6,149 nt of DNA from Bacteroidales bacterium (lineage in GTDB: Bacteria; Bacteroidota; Bacteroidia; Bacteroidales; UBA12077). Numbering within the stretch: the first letter of the stretch is position 1; the number at the start of each line of letters is the position of its first letter. This document shows, piece by piece, positions 1 to 6,149 of this stretch. The translations under genes were made by a program, and so were the position numbers. The stretch lies in NCBI GenBank assembly GCA_030600865.1, contig JAUVUS010000167.1, positions 1 to 6,149 on the forward strand, read 5' to 3'. A model generated the notes under the pieces. That model had not been told where the DNA came from. It did no database searches and saw nothing but the letters and a program-made list of their open reading frames with translations.

Positions 1-1
1 A

Positions 2-331
2 AGCGCTTACATAACTGCAATTTTAGCAGAATATGACGCTGCTACTGCCGAAGAACAATTTGAAATGATCATGACCCAAAAATGGATTCAAAGCTGGGGG
101 GCCAATATAGATTCATATACCGACTACAGAAGAACCAATTATCCTGTAATTTTTGATCCTAACACTGATCCTTCAGATGGTGGGCCTGATGGAAGCGGTG
201 TAGTACCAACACAATGCACTAGAGACTATCCTGTTTCTTTCCCTTGGGCTAATTCAGAATTGGATTTAAATGCCAATGCACCTGCTCAAAAGATAATTAC
301 AACCGACAGGGTATTTTGGGATATTAATTAA
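2..331 (+). CDS. RagB/SusD-family outer-membrane lipoprotein, C-terminal fragment
   Basis: The 5' part lies outside the window. The frame is open from base 2 and gives 109 residues before a TAA stop, so the first in-window ATG (base 65) is internal and not the start. The segment QKWIQSWGANIDSYTDYRRT, followed by NYPVIFDP, and the ending ITTDRVFWDIN match the C-terminal signature of SusD-like proteins, in which an 'M-T-Q-K-W-I' helix is followed by 'W-x-E/D-Y-R-R-T-x-Y-P' and a final 'VWWD'-like end. It is most like the SusD-like_2 branch. Such proteins sit on the cell surface, cap a SusC TonB-dependent transporter and bind its ligand (glycan, peptide or other nutrient). The partner susC would be expected just upstream, outside the window. 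A lipoprotein gene follows after 24 bases, suggesting one transcript. The ligand cannot be told from this fragment. Confidence 0.88.
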   Translation, partial: SAYITAILAEYDAATAEEQFEMIMTQKWIQSWGANIDSYTDYRRTNYPVIFDPNTDPSDGGPDGSGVVPTQCTRDYPVSFPWANSELDLNANAPAQKIITTDRVFWDIN

Positions 332-355
332 TGTAAATTCTTAAATATTAATATA

Positions 356-1315
356 ATGAAAGAAATAATTAAAATAATTTTAGGTTTTGCAATAGCAGTA
401 TTTTTATTTAGCTCTTGCAATGAAGAAGCTAACTTACCTGTACCTGACGGAACTGTTAAAGGTACTATGATAACGCTTCATTTGAATGAAAATTCAGATG
501 GTAATATTAATGTGTTTGATTTTGGTGATGTTCAATTGGCACTAGATATTGCAGTTATTGAAGGAGATTATTCAAATGTAGAATTAATGTTTAGTTTAAA
601 CAACGATTTTACAAAGCAATATAAATTAGCGGATGTTACAACTTTACCTTCAACAATTAACTTTGATGTTTTGGATATAGTTGCAGCTTGTGACATTATA
701 GCGGATACTACAGAAATTGTGCCAGGCGACATTTATACATTTTACATAAACTTTATAGGTGCTGATGGAACACAATATTATGGATATCATCCTGAAACAG
801 GTAAAATTACACAAAGTCCTGATCAAAGAAGCATTCCAGAACAAAATTTTGATGTAGGCTTTTTAGCTGCATGTCCTTTTATTCCATCGAATTTTGAAGG
901 TTTATATAATGTTGTTGAAACTGCTTCTGATGGGACAGTTGTTAATTATCAATCATATGTATACATTAATCCCGAAAATCCTGAAAATGGATTAATCTGT
1001 ACTGATATTTGGTGGCCAGGTGATGCAACATACCCATGCGAAGTTACCCTTACTATTGATCTTGCTACTTATGAGGTGTTGGGTGAAGATCAAATTATCT
1101 GGGGTGGAGATGCATATGGATTAGGTCGTATTGGTATTAGCGATTTTGAGTCTGGTATAGCAAACACATGTGATTTTAGCTTCTCATTTGGAGGTACTCC
1201 TGATTTGCCAGATACAGGTTATTGGTGGGGTGTAACGGTTTTATGGGAATTTACTCCTGCAACTAAGAATGAAAAGACTGTAGTAAAAACAAAAAGTAAT
1301 GAACTATGTAACTAA
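356..1315 (+). CDS. SusD-linked putative surface lipoprotein of unknown function
   Basis: The 319-residue product starts with a lipoprotein signal: positively charged MKEIIK, a hydrophobic stretch at 7-18, and a lipobox LFSSC with the acylated cysteine at residue 21. The residues after it (N-E-E) are acidic, as in signals that send Bacteroidota lipoproteins to the outer face of the outer membrane; surface location is an inference. The rest is rich in beta-forming, Asp, Gly and aromatic residues, with no helical repeats and no T9SS sorting domain. Two parts can be guessed: an N-terminal beta domain (about 35-140) and a second one beginning near CPFIPSNFEG (173-182). There are six cysteines besides C21 (112, 173, 215, 228, 272, 318), possibly paired. 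The gene lies 24 bases after a SusD-like gene, the place of SusE/F-like accessory binding lipoproteins. I do not recognise a named family and see no catalytic motif. A role in ligand binding is inferred from position only. Confidence 0.85.
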   Translation: MKEIIKIILGFAIAVFLFSSCNEEANLPVPDGTVKGTMITLHLNENSDGNINVFDFGDVQLALDIAVIEGDYSNVELMFSLNNDFTKQYKLADVTTLPSTINFDVLDIVAACDIIADTTEIVPGDIYTFYINFIGADGTQYYGYHPETGKITQSPDQRSIPEQNFDVGFLAACPFIPSNFEGLYNVVETASDGTVVNYQSYVYINPENPENGLICTDIWWPGDATYPCEVTLTIDLATYEVLGEDQIIWGGDAYGLGRIGISDFESGIANTCDFSFSFGGTPDLPDTGYWWGVTVLWEFTPATKNEKTVVKTKSNELCN

Positions 1316-1339
1316 ATATTAGTGAAAATTATTATAAAT

Positions 1340-1369
1340 AAAAGAGGAGGCTACTCAGCCTCCTCTTTT
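1340..1369. terminator. Perfect hairpin terminator between convergent units, probably bidirectional
   Basis: AAAAGAGGAGGCT (1340-1352) is followed by a four-base loop ACTC and its exact reverse complement AGCCTCCTCTTTT (1357-1369), giving a 13-bp stem with a GC-rich core in otherwise very AT-rich DNA. The stem has an A-run on one side and a T-run on the other, so both strands read as hairpin plus U-tract. It lies 24 bases past the stop of the lipoprotein gene and 79 bases past the stop of the opposing - strand gene. It fits a Rho-independent terminator serving both directions. The + strand U-tract is short (four T, then GTG), while the - strand one (TTTTATTTAT) is longer. Confidence 0.85.
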
Positions 1370-1448
1370 GTGATTATAATAATTTATAGTGGAATTTATT
1401 TTATTGCAATATAATAGTGTAATTATTTATATTTTCCATACATGAGAA

Positions 1449-2243
1449 TTAATTAAGATTTAATCGGTATAAAAATCCATTATTTGAAAAACAAAGCTTG
1501 TATCTTTTATTATTTATTGCTTTTTTTATCTTCTGATTTTCCTGTCCTTTAGAAAGTACCCAAAAAATATCAAAAAACCATATTCCAGCAGCGATACCTA
1601 AAAAAACTTCTTTATCATTTTTAAATAACCACTGATCTTTTGGTGCAGTCTGAAAAGATTCTGTTGTGTAATGACTAGGTATCCATTTAGCATTAATATA
1701 TTTTCCATCAACCCAAATGTCCGCTTCATAATATTTAGCAGTTTCTCTTTTACTATTGGCAATGTATGCAAGAGCAAGAAAGCCTAAAGTTCCAGCCGTT
1801 CTATAATATGGTTTAATTATCATATTCCTTGAATCTTCTACGAGATAATCGCCTAAACCAGGTACTATTATTGATAAAAAAGCCGAATTTGGGCCATTTT
1901 TATAATTATGATCTAATATTAAACGCGGTGTCAACTCCTGGTCTAAAGGGAAACTCTGATTTAACATATTAAATATTAGCATATTTTCATTTTTATTTAA
2001 ATTGTTTTCGATATTATCTTTTATATTTTGGGGGATATAAATATTTTTATTTTTATCCATTAATATAAAATCAATATTATGCTTATAATTTAATACCCCT
2101 TTTAGTTTATAATTAATAATAATATTATCGTTATTTACATTTAGATTAATATTTTCTATTACCGGATTTTGTGAAAATGAGTTTAATGAAATCAAAGATA
2201 TGATACATAATAGTTCTTTCCCTTTTATTAATATTTTGTACAT
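1449..2243 (-). CDS. Exported DUF5683-like protein with two or three membrane segments, function unknown
   Basis: This 264-residue protein begins with a signal peptide (hydrophobic 11-23, likely cut after SFS-24). Residues 27-112 form a small beta-rich domain beginning NPVIENINLNVNNDNIIINY. It resembles the 'IxNVxFxxxGxxIxIxYDL' Ig-like module found at the N-terminus of many exported Bacteroidota proteins, though weakly. Residues 119-230 hold the pattern NSAFLSIIVPGLGDYLVED, a hydrophobic segment TAGTLGFLALAYIA (149-162), a polar stretch with several Tyr and Trp residues, and a second hydrophobic segment (213-230) ending in WVLSKGQEN. This matches the layout of DUF5683-type proteins ('SAxxPGLGQ' plus a late 'DxxWVxxKG' segment); the assignment is by eye. 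It is last in the - strand run, only 7 bases after the preceding stop, so very likely co-transcribed and perhaps translationally coupled. Codons are very AT-rich and Asn is abundant. No enzymatic motif is seen. It probably sits in the cell envelope. Confidence 0.82.
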   Translation of the reverse strand: MYKILIKGKELLCIISLISLNSFSQNPVIENINLNVNNDNIIINYKLKGVLNYKHNIDFILMDKNKNIYIPQNIKDNIENNLNKNENMLIFNMLNQSFPLDQELTPRLILDHNYKNGPNSAFLSIIVPGLGDYLVEDSRNMIIKPYYRTAGTLGFLALAYIANSKRETAKYYEADIWVDGKYINAKWIPSHYTTESFQTAPKDQWLFKNDKEVFLGIAAGIWFFDIFWVLSKGQENQKIKKAINNKRYKLCFSNNGFLYRLNLN

Positions 2244-2250
2244 AATAATT

Positions 2251-2985
2251 TTATTTTAGTGTTAAATTCCTTTTATTGAGATGATTAAATAGCTTAATAA
2301 CATCTGAAACATTATTCATATTAAGCTTATTTTTATTTATATATTTTTCAACAAACTTTTTATTGGGAAATAACTTGATAATACTATTTTTTGATAAATG
2401 TACTTTTTGAGCAGGACCATTAAACAACTTAACATAGTATGATCGATTTGTATCATATCTTTTTTTACCGTCTCCAACGCTTCCAGCATATTTATTCCCG
2501 AAATCATTGACTTTAATATTTCCTGTGTATTTCGTCAATAATATGTAATCATAATTCAAATCATTATGTGCCTTAAAATAACTACCAGAAAGTGTTGCCG
2601 GTTTCTTATGTGAATTAATTATTAAAGAATAAATAAAAGTAATGTTAGCAAATTTGATATATTCTATATATAAAGGCTTTGAAATAATAAAAGTGTCTTT
2701 TTCATATATCATTTCCATTTGTTGAAGTATAATGTTATACTTGAAAAGTCCTTTATATGGAGAACTATTTTTTGGTTTTAATTCTCCGAACATCCATTCT
2801 CTATTATAATAAGGGTTTCCTTGTATAATTTCGGAATTATCTGTATTTGATTTAGTTATCGTGAAAGAAACAATATTTGAACTTACAGCATAACCATCAA
2901 TGTAAATGTTTTGTTCCTGTCCAAATATATTATTACTAATTATTAATATAATGATGATTATAAAGGGCTTTATTAATTTGTTCAT
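2251..2985 (-). CDS. Exported protein of an unnamed Bacteroidota family (244 aa)
   Basis: I choose the ATG at 2985 rather than the in-frame ATG at 3021. The later start places a proper signal peptide at the N-terminus (MNKLIKP, hydrophobic 8-18, NNIFGQ, probable cut after G22), whereas the earlier one adds 12 poorly placed residues and overlaps the regulator gene. The mature protein has a GNPYYNREWMFGELKPK segment (56-72), then SPYKGLFKYNIILQQMEM (75-92), then a C-terminal helical part IKLFPNKKFVEKYINKNKLN (203-222) followed by NNVSDVIKLFNHLN. This order (GNPYL..F..G.., Y.G..LRYNIY...ME, and finally 'LFPxKKxxIxxFIKxNKLxxxxxxDLIxLxxYYN') is a recurrent hypothetical family in Bacteroidota with no role I know of. 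The gene begins 17 bases after the LytTR regulator stop and ends 7 bases before the next gene. Location is likely periplasmic or outer-membrane associated. It has no lipobox, transmembrane barrel motif or catalytic motif. Confidence 0.83.
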   Translation of the reverse strand: MNKLIKPFIIIIILIISNNIFGQEQNIYIDGYAVSSNIVSFTITKSNTDNSEIIQGNPYYNREWMFGELKPKNSSPYKGLFKYNIILQQMEMIYEKDTFIISKPLYIEYIKFANITFIYSLIINSHKKPATLSGSYFKAHNDLNYDYILLTKYTGNIKVNDFGNKYAGSVGDGKKRYDTNRSYYVKLFNGPAQKVHLSKNSIIKLFPNKKFVEKYINKNKLNMNNVSDVIKLFNHLNKRNLTLK

Positions 2986-3002
2986 ATGTATAGTTATTTT
3001 AA

Positions 3003-3719
3003 TTAGCAGCTTGCAATACATTTTAAAGCATGGTTTTTGTAAATGGAACCTATCGGGATTTTTTTATCAGATATTTCGATATACTTATTTGAAAATGATC
3101 TTATTTTTTCTATAGATACAATATAGGATTTATGAATTCGTACAAAATTTCTATTGGGTAATACTTCTTCCAGTTTACTTAGAACATATTTTAAAACAAT
3201 AGTATCTCCATCATTATAGTGAATTTTTATAAATTCTCTCATACTTTCTATATATACAATATTATCTAATCTTATATTATACGTTTTACTTTTGGGCTTC
3301 AATTTAAGAAAATTTGAATGATTTAGATAGTTGTTATTTAGAGGCTTATGGTTATTGTGATTATTGGATTTAGATTTATATTTGTTTAATGCTTTTAAAA
3401 ATCGTTCTATTGATATTGGTTTTAATAAATAATCTATTACATTAAGTTCATAACAATCAATGGCATATTCCGGATGGCCTGATATTATTATTACTTTTGG
3501 AGGATTAAACAATGATTTTAAAAGTTCAATACCTGATAAACCGGGCATTTTAATATCAAGAAAAATTAAATCAAGATTATTATTTTCAATTAATCTTAAA
3601 GCTTCTACAGCATCATTTGCTTCTCCAACCACAACATATTCATCAAATCTTTCTAAATATGTTTTTACTAACTTTATTGATGAAGGTTCATCATCAACTA
3701 TTAAGCAATTTACTTTCAT
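3003..3719 (-). CDS. LytTR-family two-component response regulator
   Basis: This 238-residue cytoplasmic regulator has two domains. Residues 1-115 are a receiver: acidic pocket D9-D10-E11 (in VDDEPSS), phospho-acceptor D55 in FLDIKMPG, switch residue S80 in IISGHPEYA, and K100 in DYLLKPIS. All key residues are present, so phosphorylation should work. Residues about 138-235 are a LytTR DNA-binding domain, recognisable from KTYNIRLDNIVYIESMREFI, VLPNRNFVRIHKSYIVSIEKI and the final IPIGSIYK. The linker (116-136) is rich in Asn, His and Ser, probably flexible. The length is normal for LytR/AlgR-type regulators. The partner, normally a LytS-like histidine kinase of the His_kinase family, is not adjacent in this window, so the regulator is an orphan here. 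It sits 55 bases after an M28 peptidase gene and 17 bases before an exported hypothetical gene, with which it is probably co-transcribed. Targets are unknown. Confidence 0.95.
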   Translation of the reverse strand: MKVNCLIVDDEPSSIKLVKTYLERFDEYVVVGEANDAVEALRLIENNNLDLIFLDIKMPGLSGIELLKSLFNPPKVIIISGHPEYAIDCYELNVIDYLLKPISIERFLKALNKYKSKSNNHNNHKPLNNNYLNHSNFLKLKPKSKTYNIRLDNIVYIESMREFIKIHYNDGDTIVLKYVLSKLEEVLPNRNFVRIHKSYIVSIEKIRSFSNKYIEISDKKIPIGSIYKNHALKCIASC

Positions 3720-3774
3720 GTTCTTTATAATTAAATTTTAAATTAAAGGTTGTATTTTTTAGGTTTAAACTTTT
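3720..3774 (-). other. 55-base AT-rich gap between peptidase and regulator genes
   Basis: This is the longest gap within the - strand run, the others being 7 to 17 bases. It is nearly all A and T. I see no stable hairpin that would act as a terminator and no clear Bacteroidota promoter (TTTG with TAnnTTTG at proper spacing) on the - strand. It is therefore undecided whether transcription reads through from the peptidase gene or restarts here. If a promoter exists it would separate the regulator and the two exported proteins from the upstream enzymes. Confidence 0.4.
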
Positions 3775-5343
3775 TTATAATCCTTTATTAGATAGTTCGA
3801 CACACAGGTTGTATACCAGATGAGATAAATTCTTCATTTTTTCAAAATCCAGTTTCTCTGGATCATCTGTTGGCTTATGAAAATCTTCGTGAAATCCTGA
3901 GAAAAATGAAATAGAAGGAATCCCATAATATTCTGAAACAGTATAATCTGCTAACGAACCGGGACCATAAATCAATGGCCAGTTAATTGAAAGTTTATTT
4001 ATCGAATCCAGTTTGTTTTTTAAATTACTCGATAATAAACTGTCATATTCAACATAATGTGCTTTGGTAATTAAGTTTTCTTTTGTTGACCTGCCAATCA
4101 TATCTAAATTGATATTAGCCATTATATTTTCTATCGATATGCAAGGATTTTCATAAAATGATCGCATACCAAATAAACCTAACTCTTCACCGGTGGTTAC
4201 CAGAAGTATAACTGATCGCTTTAGTCTTGATCTTTTCAATGCTCTGGCAATTTCAATTAAACCAGCTACTCCTGAAGCATTGTCATCGGCTCCATTAAAT
4301 ATTTCATCATTTTCTACAGGCAAATGATCCAGATGTGCACTAATCAAAATAAATTCTGATTTTAGCTTTTTATCCTTACCTTCTATAAACCCCACAATGT
4401 TGTATGATTCTAAAGGATTTGAATAATTATAATTCTTGTTGTATATGATTTCAATATCTTCTAAAATTTGGGGTTTGTAATTATGCGTTATATTATTTTC
4501 TATTATTTGAATATTATTTTCCGTAAAGAAGTTCTCTGCTGCTTTTGGTTTCATGAAAATCTGGTTACCAAAATAACTATCTAATTCAAAATTCATTTTC
4601 TCAGTTGCATTTTCATTTTTGTATATAAGATCATCTAAATATGGAATATGTAAAAAACTATCCCAGTGGTTTAATATCTTATCATTGACAATAATTACTA
4701 CAGATTTAACACCTTTATTTTTTAAATTTACTATCCTTTTTTGCAAACTTTTGCCTGTTGAATAATAATCAGTTAAACTATCATTAAGTATAGCCTTGTC
4801 ATTCTTTAAAGGTGCTCCAAAGTACATTATTACTCCTTTTTCCTTGAGATTAAGATCTTGAAGATCATTCCAGTTGAATAGAGTTTCTTCAATTCCAAAT
4901 CCAATAAATACGGGATTTTTAATAGCTTCCGGGAATTCACTTCGACAAAAAAAGTTAAATTTAAAATCGATATTTTCTAAAAATATAGTCTCAATATCGT
5001 TATTTGAGATTGATATTTTTACCTTATTAGAATCTTTCTTTCGGAATAAAACAGGCTGCAAGTATGTTTTAATATTAGATTGGCTTAGGGTTATTTTTTT
5101 AAGACCAATCTCATTAAACTCATTTGCGACATAATTTGCAGCTTTCTTATAATTTTCAGAGATTGTTGCTCTTCCTTCCAAAGAATCTGAAGCCAAGATA
5201 TAAACATGCTTTGTTAAATTTTCTTGTGAAATAGGGTGAATTATATTTCTTGAAGAAATATTTTGCTCAAAAAAAGAAAAGAGGACGTATGCTATTATTG
5301 AAAATAATACTACTAATGTTAAGATGATTTTGTTTTTTTTCAT
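3775..5343 (-). CDS. Exported M28-family zinc metallopeptidase with PA-like insertion
   Basis: This 522-residue protein has an N-terminal hydrophobic segment (about 6-24) without lipobox or obvious cleavage site, so it may be a signal anchor facing the periplasm. The segment HVYILASDSLEGRATISENY (46-65), then KKAANYVANEFNEIGLK, is the usual N-terminal helix of Bacteroidota M28 peptidases. Residues about 140-300 form an inserted PA-like domain (FIGFGIEETLFNWNDLQDLNLKEKGVIMYF). The catalytic domain (about 312-515) retains the two-zinc set: H337 (AHLDH), D354 (GADDNASG), catalytic E386 and ligand E387 (TGEELGLFG), D414 (NLDMIGR) and H489 (FHKPTDD). An active aminopeptidase or carboxypeptidase-like enzyme is expected; the substrate is unknown. 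It starts 13 bases after the stop of the DUF1961 gene, so the two are probably one operon. The regulator gene follows after 55 bases. Confidence 0.95.
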   Translation of the reverse strand: MKKNKIILTLVVLFSIIAYVLFSFFEQNISSRNIIHPISQENLTKHVYILASDSLEGRATISENYKKAANYVANEFNEIGLKKITLSQSNIKTYLQPVLFRKKDSNKVKISISNNDIETIFLENIDFKFNFFCRSEFPEAIKNPVFIGFGIEETLFNWNDLQDLNLKEKGVIMYFGAPLKNDKAILNDSLTDYYSTGKSLQKRIVNLKNKGVKSVVIIVNDKILNHWDSFLHIPYLDDLIYKNENATEKMNFELDSYFGNQIFMKPKAAENFFTENNIQIIENNITHNYKPQILEDIEIIYNKNYNYSNPLESYNIVGFIEGKDKKLKSEFILISAHLDHLPVENDEIFNGADDNASGVAGLIEIARALKRSRLKRSVILLVTTGEELGLFGMRSFYENPCISIENIMANINLDMIGRSTKENLITKAHYVEYDSLLSSNLKNKLDSINKLSINWPLIYGPGSLADYTVSEYYGIPSISFFSGFHEDFHKPTDDPEKLDFEKMKNLSHLVYNLCVELSNKGL

Positions 5344-5356
5344 GATATTTAATTCA

Positions 5357-6149
5357 TTATTTTTTTATACTGTAAACTTTAAAGTTCTTATATTTTGCAA
5401 TTGTCTCTGCCATTTGTCTGAATCCAATTTTCCCATTTGAATTAATTGTGCCCCAACGATTATTCCCCGGATCAGAAAAATCAAGACAAATATTGCCATT
5501 TACATATAGCTGAATTTCACCTTGTTTTTTTATTAACTGAATTTTATGAAAGTGATTATCCCCTGGAACAATACCAATTTTTCCATGAGATAAAAAAGCA
5601 TAAGGATTTGATTTATGTAGCGATGTTGTGGCAAAATTTGTGGTTCGCAGAATTCCCCAATTTGAAAAATAAATAACAAAATAATTATTTAAATCTCTTG
5701 AATGATACTGAGAATAATGTCCGTCTCGTTTTGCAAGAGATGAATCGAACATTTCTTTTCCATTTTGTCCTTTTGTTGCAAAAAACAAATGACAAACACC
5801 ATGATCAGATATTGGAGTAAATTCCCATTCAATAATTATACTATCTGGAAAATTTATTGGACACCAAAAATTAAAATGCCCGGTAAAACCATCCGAAGGA
5901 TTTGGTATTTCCGATTTCATAATCATTTGATTATCCTGAATTGTTATTTTACCAGGACCTTCAAGAATCCAATTGTTAATATCTGCCTCTCCTGTAAAAT
6001 CCGAAGAGTATAATAACTTACCCTTTTGCTGTTCAATATCTGAAGAGGAATTGATTTTGCAAAGGAAGGTGTCGTAATTTTTCCCAATTAAATTCAGGGG
6101 AACTTTGCTTATTATTTCATTTGAGATAACGTAATTATTAGTGATTTCC
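5357..6149 (-). CDS. DUF1961-family (YesU-like) protein, start beyond window
   Basis: The frame is open to the right edge of the window. It gives 263 residues before TAA, so the ATG at 5926 is internal. Residues about 44-260 match DUF1961: LLYSSDF (45-51), WILEGPGKI (60-68), FWCP (94-97), then IIIEWEFTPISDHGVCHLFF, FDSSLAKRDGHYSQYHSRDL, LYVNG (214-218), GKIGFRQM (239-246) and YKNFKVY (253-259). The family has a concanavalin A-like jelly-roll fold, includes B. subtilis YesU from the rhamnogalacturonan gene cluster, and is generally linked to carbohydrate use; no activity is established to my knowledge. Residues 1-43 are an extra N-terminal stretch (KVPLNLIGKNYDTFLCKI plus a Ser/Asn-rich linker) not belonging to the core, so the protein is probably multidomain. 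It is the first visible gene of the - strand run, 13 bases before the M28 peptidase. Location and signal peptide cannot be judged. Confidence 0.88.
   Translation of the reverse strand, partial: EITNNYVISNEIISKVPLNLIGKNYDTFLCKINSSSDIEQQKGKLLYSSDFTGEADINNWILEGPGKITIQDNQMIMKSEIPNPSDGFTGHFNFWCPINFPDSIIIEWEFTPISDHGVCHLFFATKGQNGKEMFDSSLAKRDGHYSQYHSRDLNNYFVIYFSNWGILRTTNFATTSLHKSNPYAFLSHGKIGIVPGDNHFHKIQLIKKQGEIQLYVNGNICLDFSDPGNNRWGTINSNGKIGFRQMAETIAKYKNFKVYSIKK

Noticed and set aside
65..67. ATG at 65 as start of a small 88-residue protein
   Set aside because: The frame is open to the left edge and the sequence is a SusD C-terminus; this Met is internal to a truncated gene.
2986..3021. An upstream in-frame ATG at 3021 that would lengthen the 244-residue exported protein by 12 residues
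   Set aside because: It would overlap the regulator gene and bury the signal peptide behind MYCKLLIKITIH; the ATG at 2985 gives a normal signal peptide.
2906..3115. + strand open frame encoding a very hydrophobic 69-residue peptide
   Set aside because: It is antisense to the signal peptide of one gene and the end of the regulator; hydrophobicity follows from AT-rich composition.
3460..3741. + strand open frame opposite the response regulator
   Set aside because: It is the antisense shadow of a well-supported receiver domain and shows no family features.
3720..3774. Possible promoter for the regulator unit
   Set aside because: No -33/-7 pair of the Bacteroidota type could be placed; the AT-rich stretch alone is not evidence.
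5924..5926. ATG at 5926 as start of the DUF1961 protein
   Set aside because: Conserved family motifs LLYSSDF and WILEGPGKI lie upstream in the same open frame, so this Met is internal.
5446..6013. + strand open frames opposite the DUF1961 gene
   Set aside because: The opposite strand matches a known family along its length; these frames show no recognisable domain.

Overview
The window looks like chromosomal DNA from an AT-rich member of the Bacteroidota. The evidence is a RagB/SusD-type C-terminus followed by a small lipoprotein gene, a LytTR response regulator, proteins of families that are typical of this phylum, and start codons without a clear Shine-Dalgarno sequence. No RNA gene, CRISPR array, insertion sequence or origin is visible. 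Coding density is high and no gene-free stretch exceeds about 135 bases.

Layout. The left part (2-1315, + strand) is the end of a SusC/SusD-type nutrient uptake locus: the last 109 residues of a SusD-like surface lipoprotein, then, 24 bases later, a 319-residue lipoprotein of unknown function in the position usually held by a SusE/F-like accessory binding protein. A perfect 13-bp hairpin at 1340-1369 lies between this unit and the convergent one and probably ends transcription from both sides.

The right part (1449-6149, - strand) is a run of five same-strand genes, read from right to left. They are a DUF1961-family (YesU-like, concanavalin A-like fold) protein cut by the window edge; a 522-residue exported M28 zinc peptidase with a PA-like insertion, 13 bases downstream of it; a LytTR response regulator 55 bases further on; an exported 244-residue protein of an unnamed Bacteroidota family, 17 bases on; and an exported, probably membrane-associated 264-residue protein resembling DUF5683-type proteins, 7 bases on.

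How they may work together. The left unit is a nutrient-capture lipoprotein pair. In the right run, the first two genes look like an extracytoplasmic sugar-related protein and a peptidase. The last three look like a tightly packed regulatory and envelope unit whose sensor kinase is not in the window. Whether the five genes form one transcript or two (the 55-base gap is the only likely break) cannot be decided from sequence alone. I found no convincing evidence of a wholly new system. The best leads are the regulator plus two exported proteins of unknown function, and the DUF1961 protein with an unexplained N-terminal extension.
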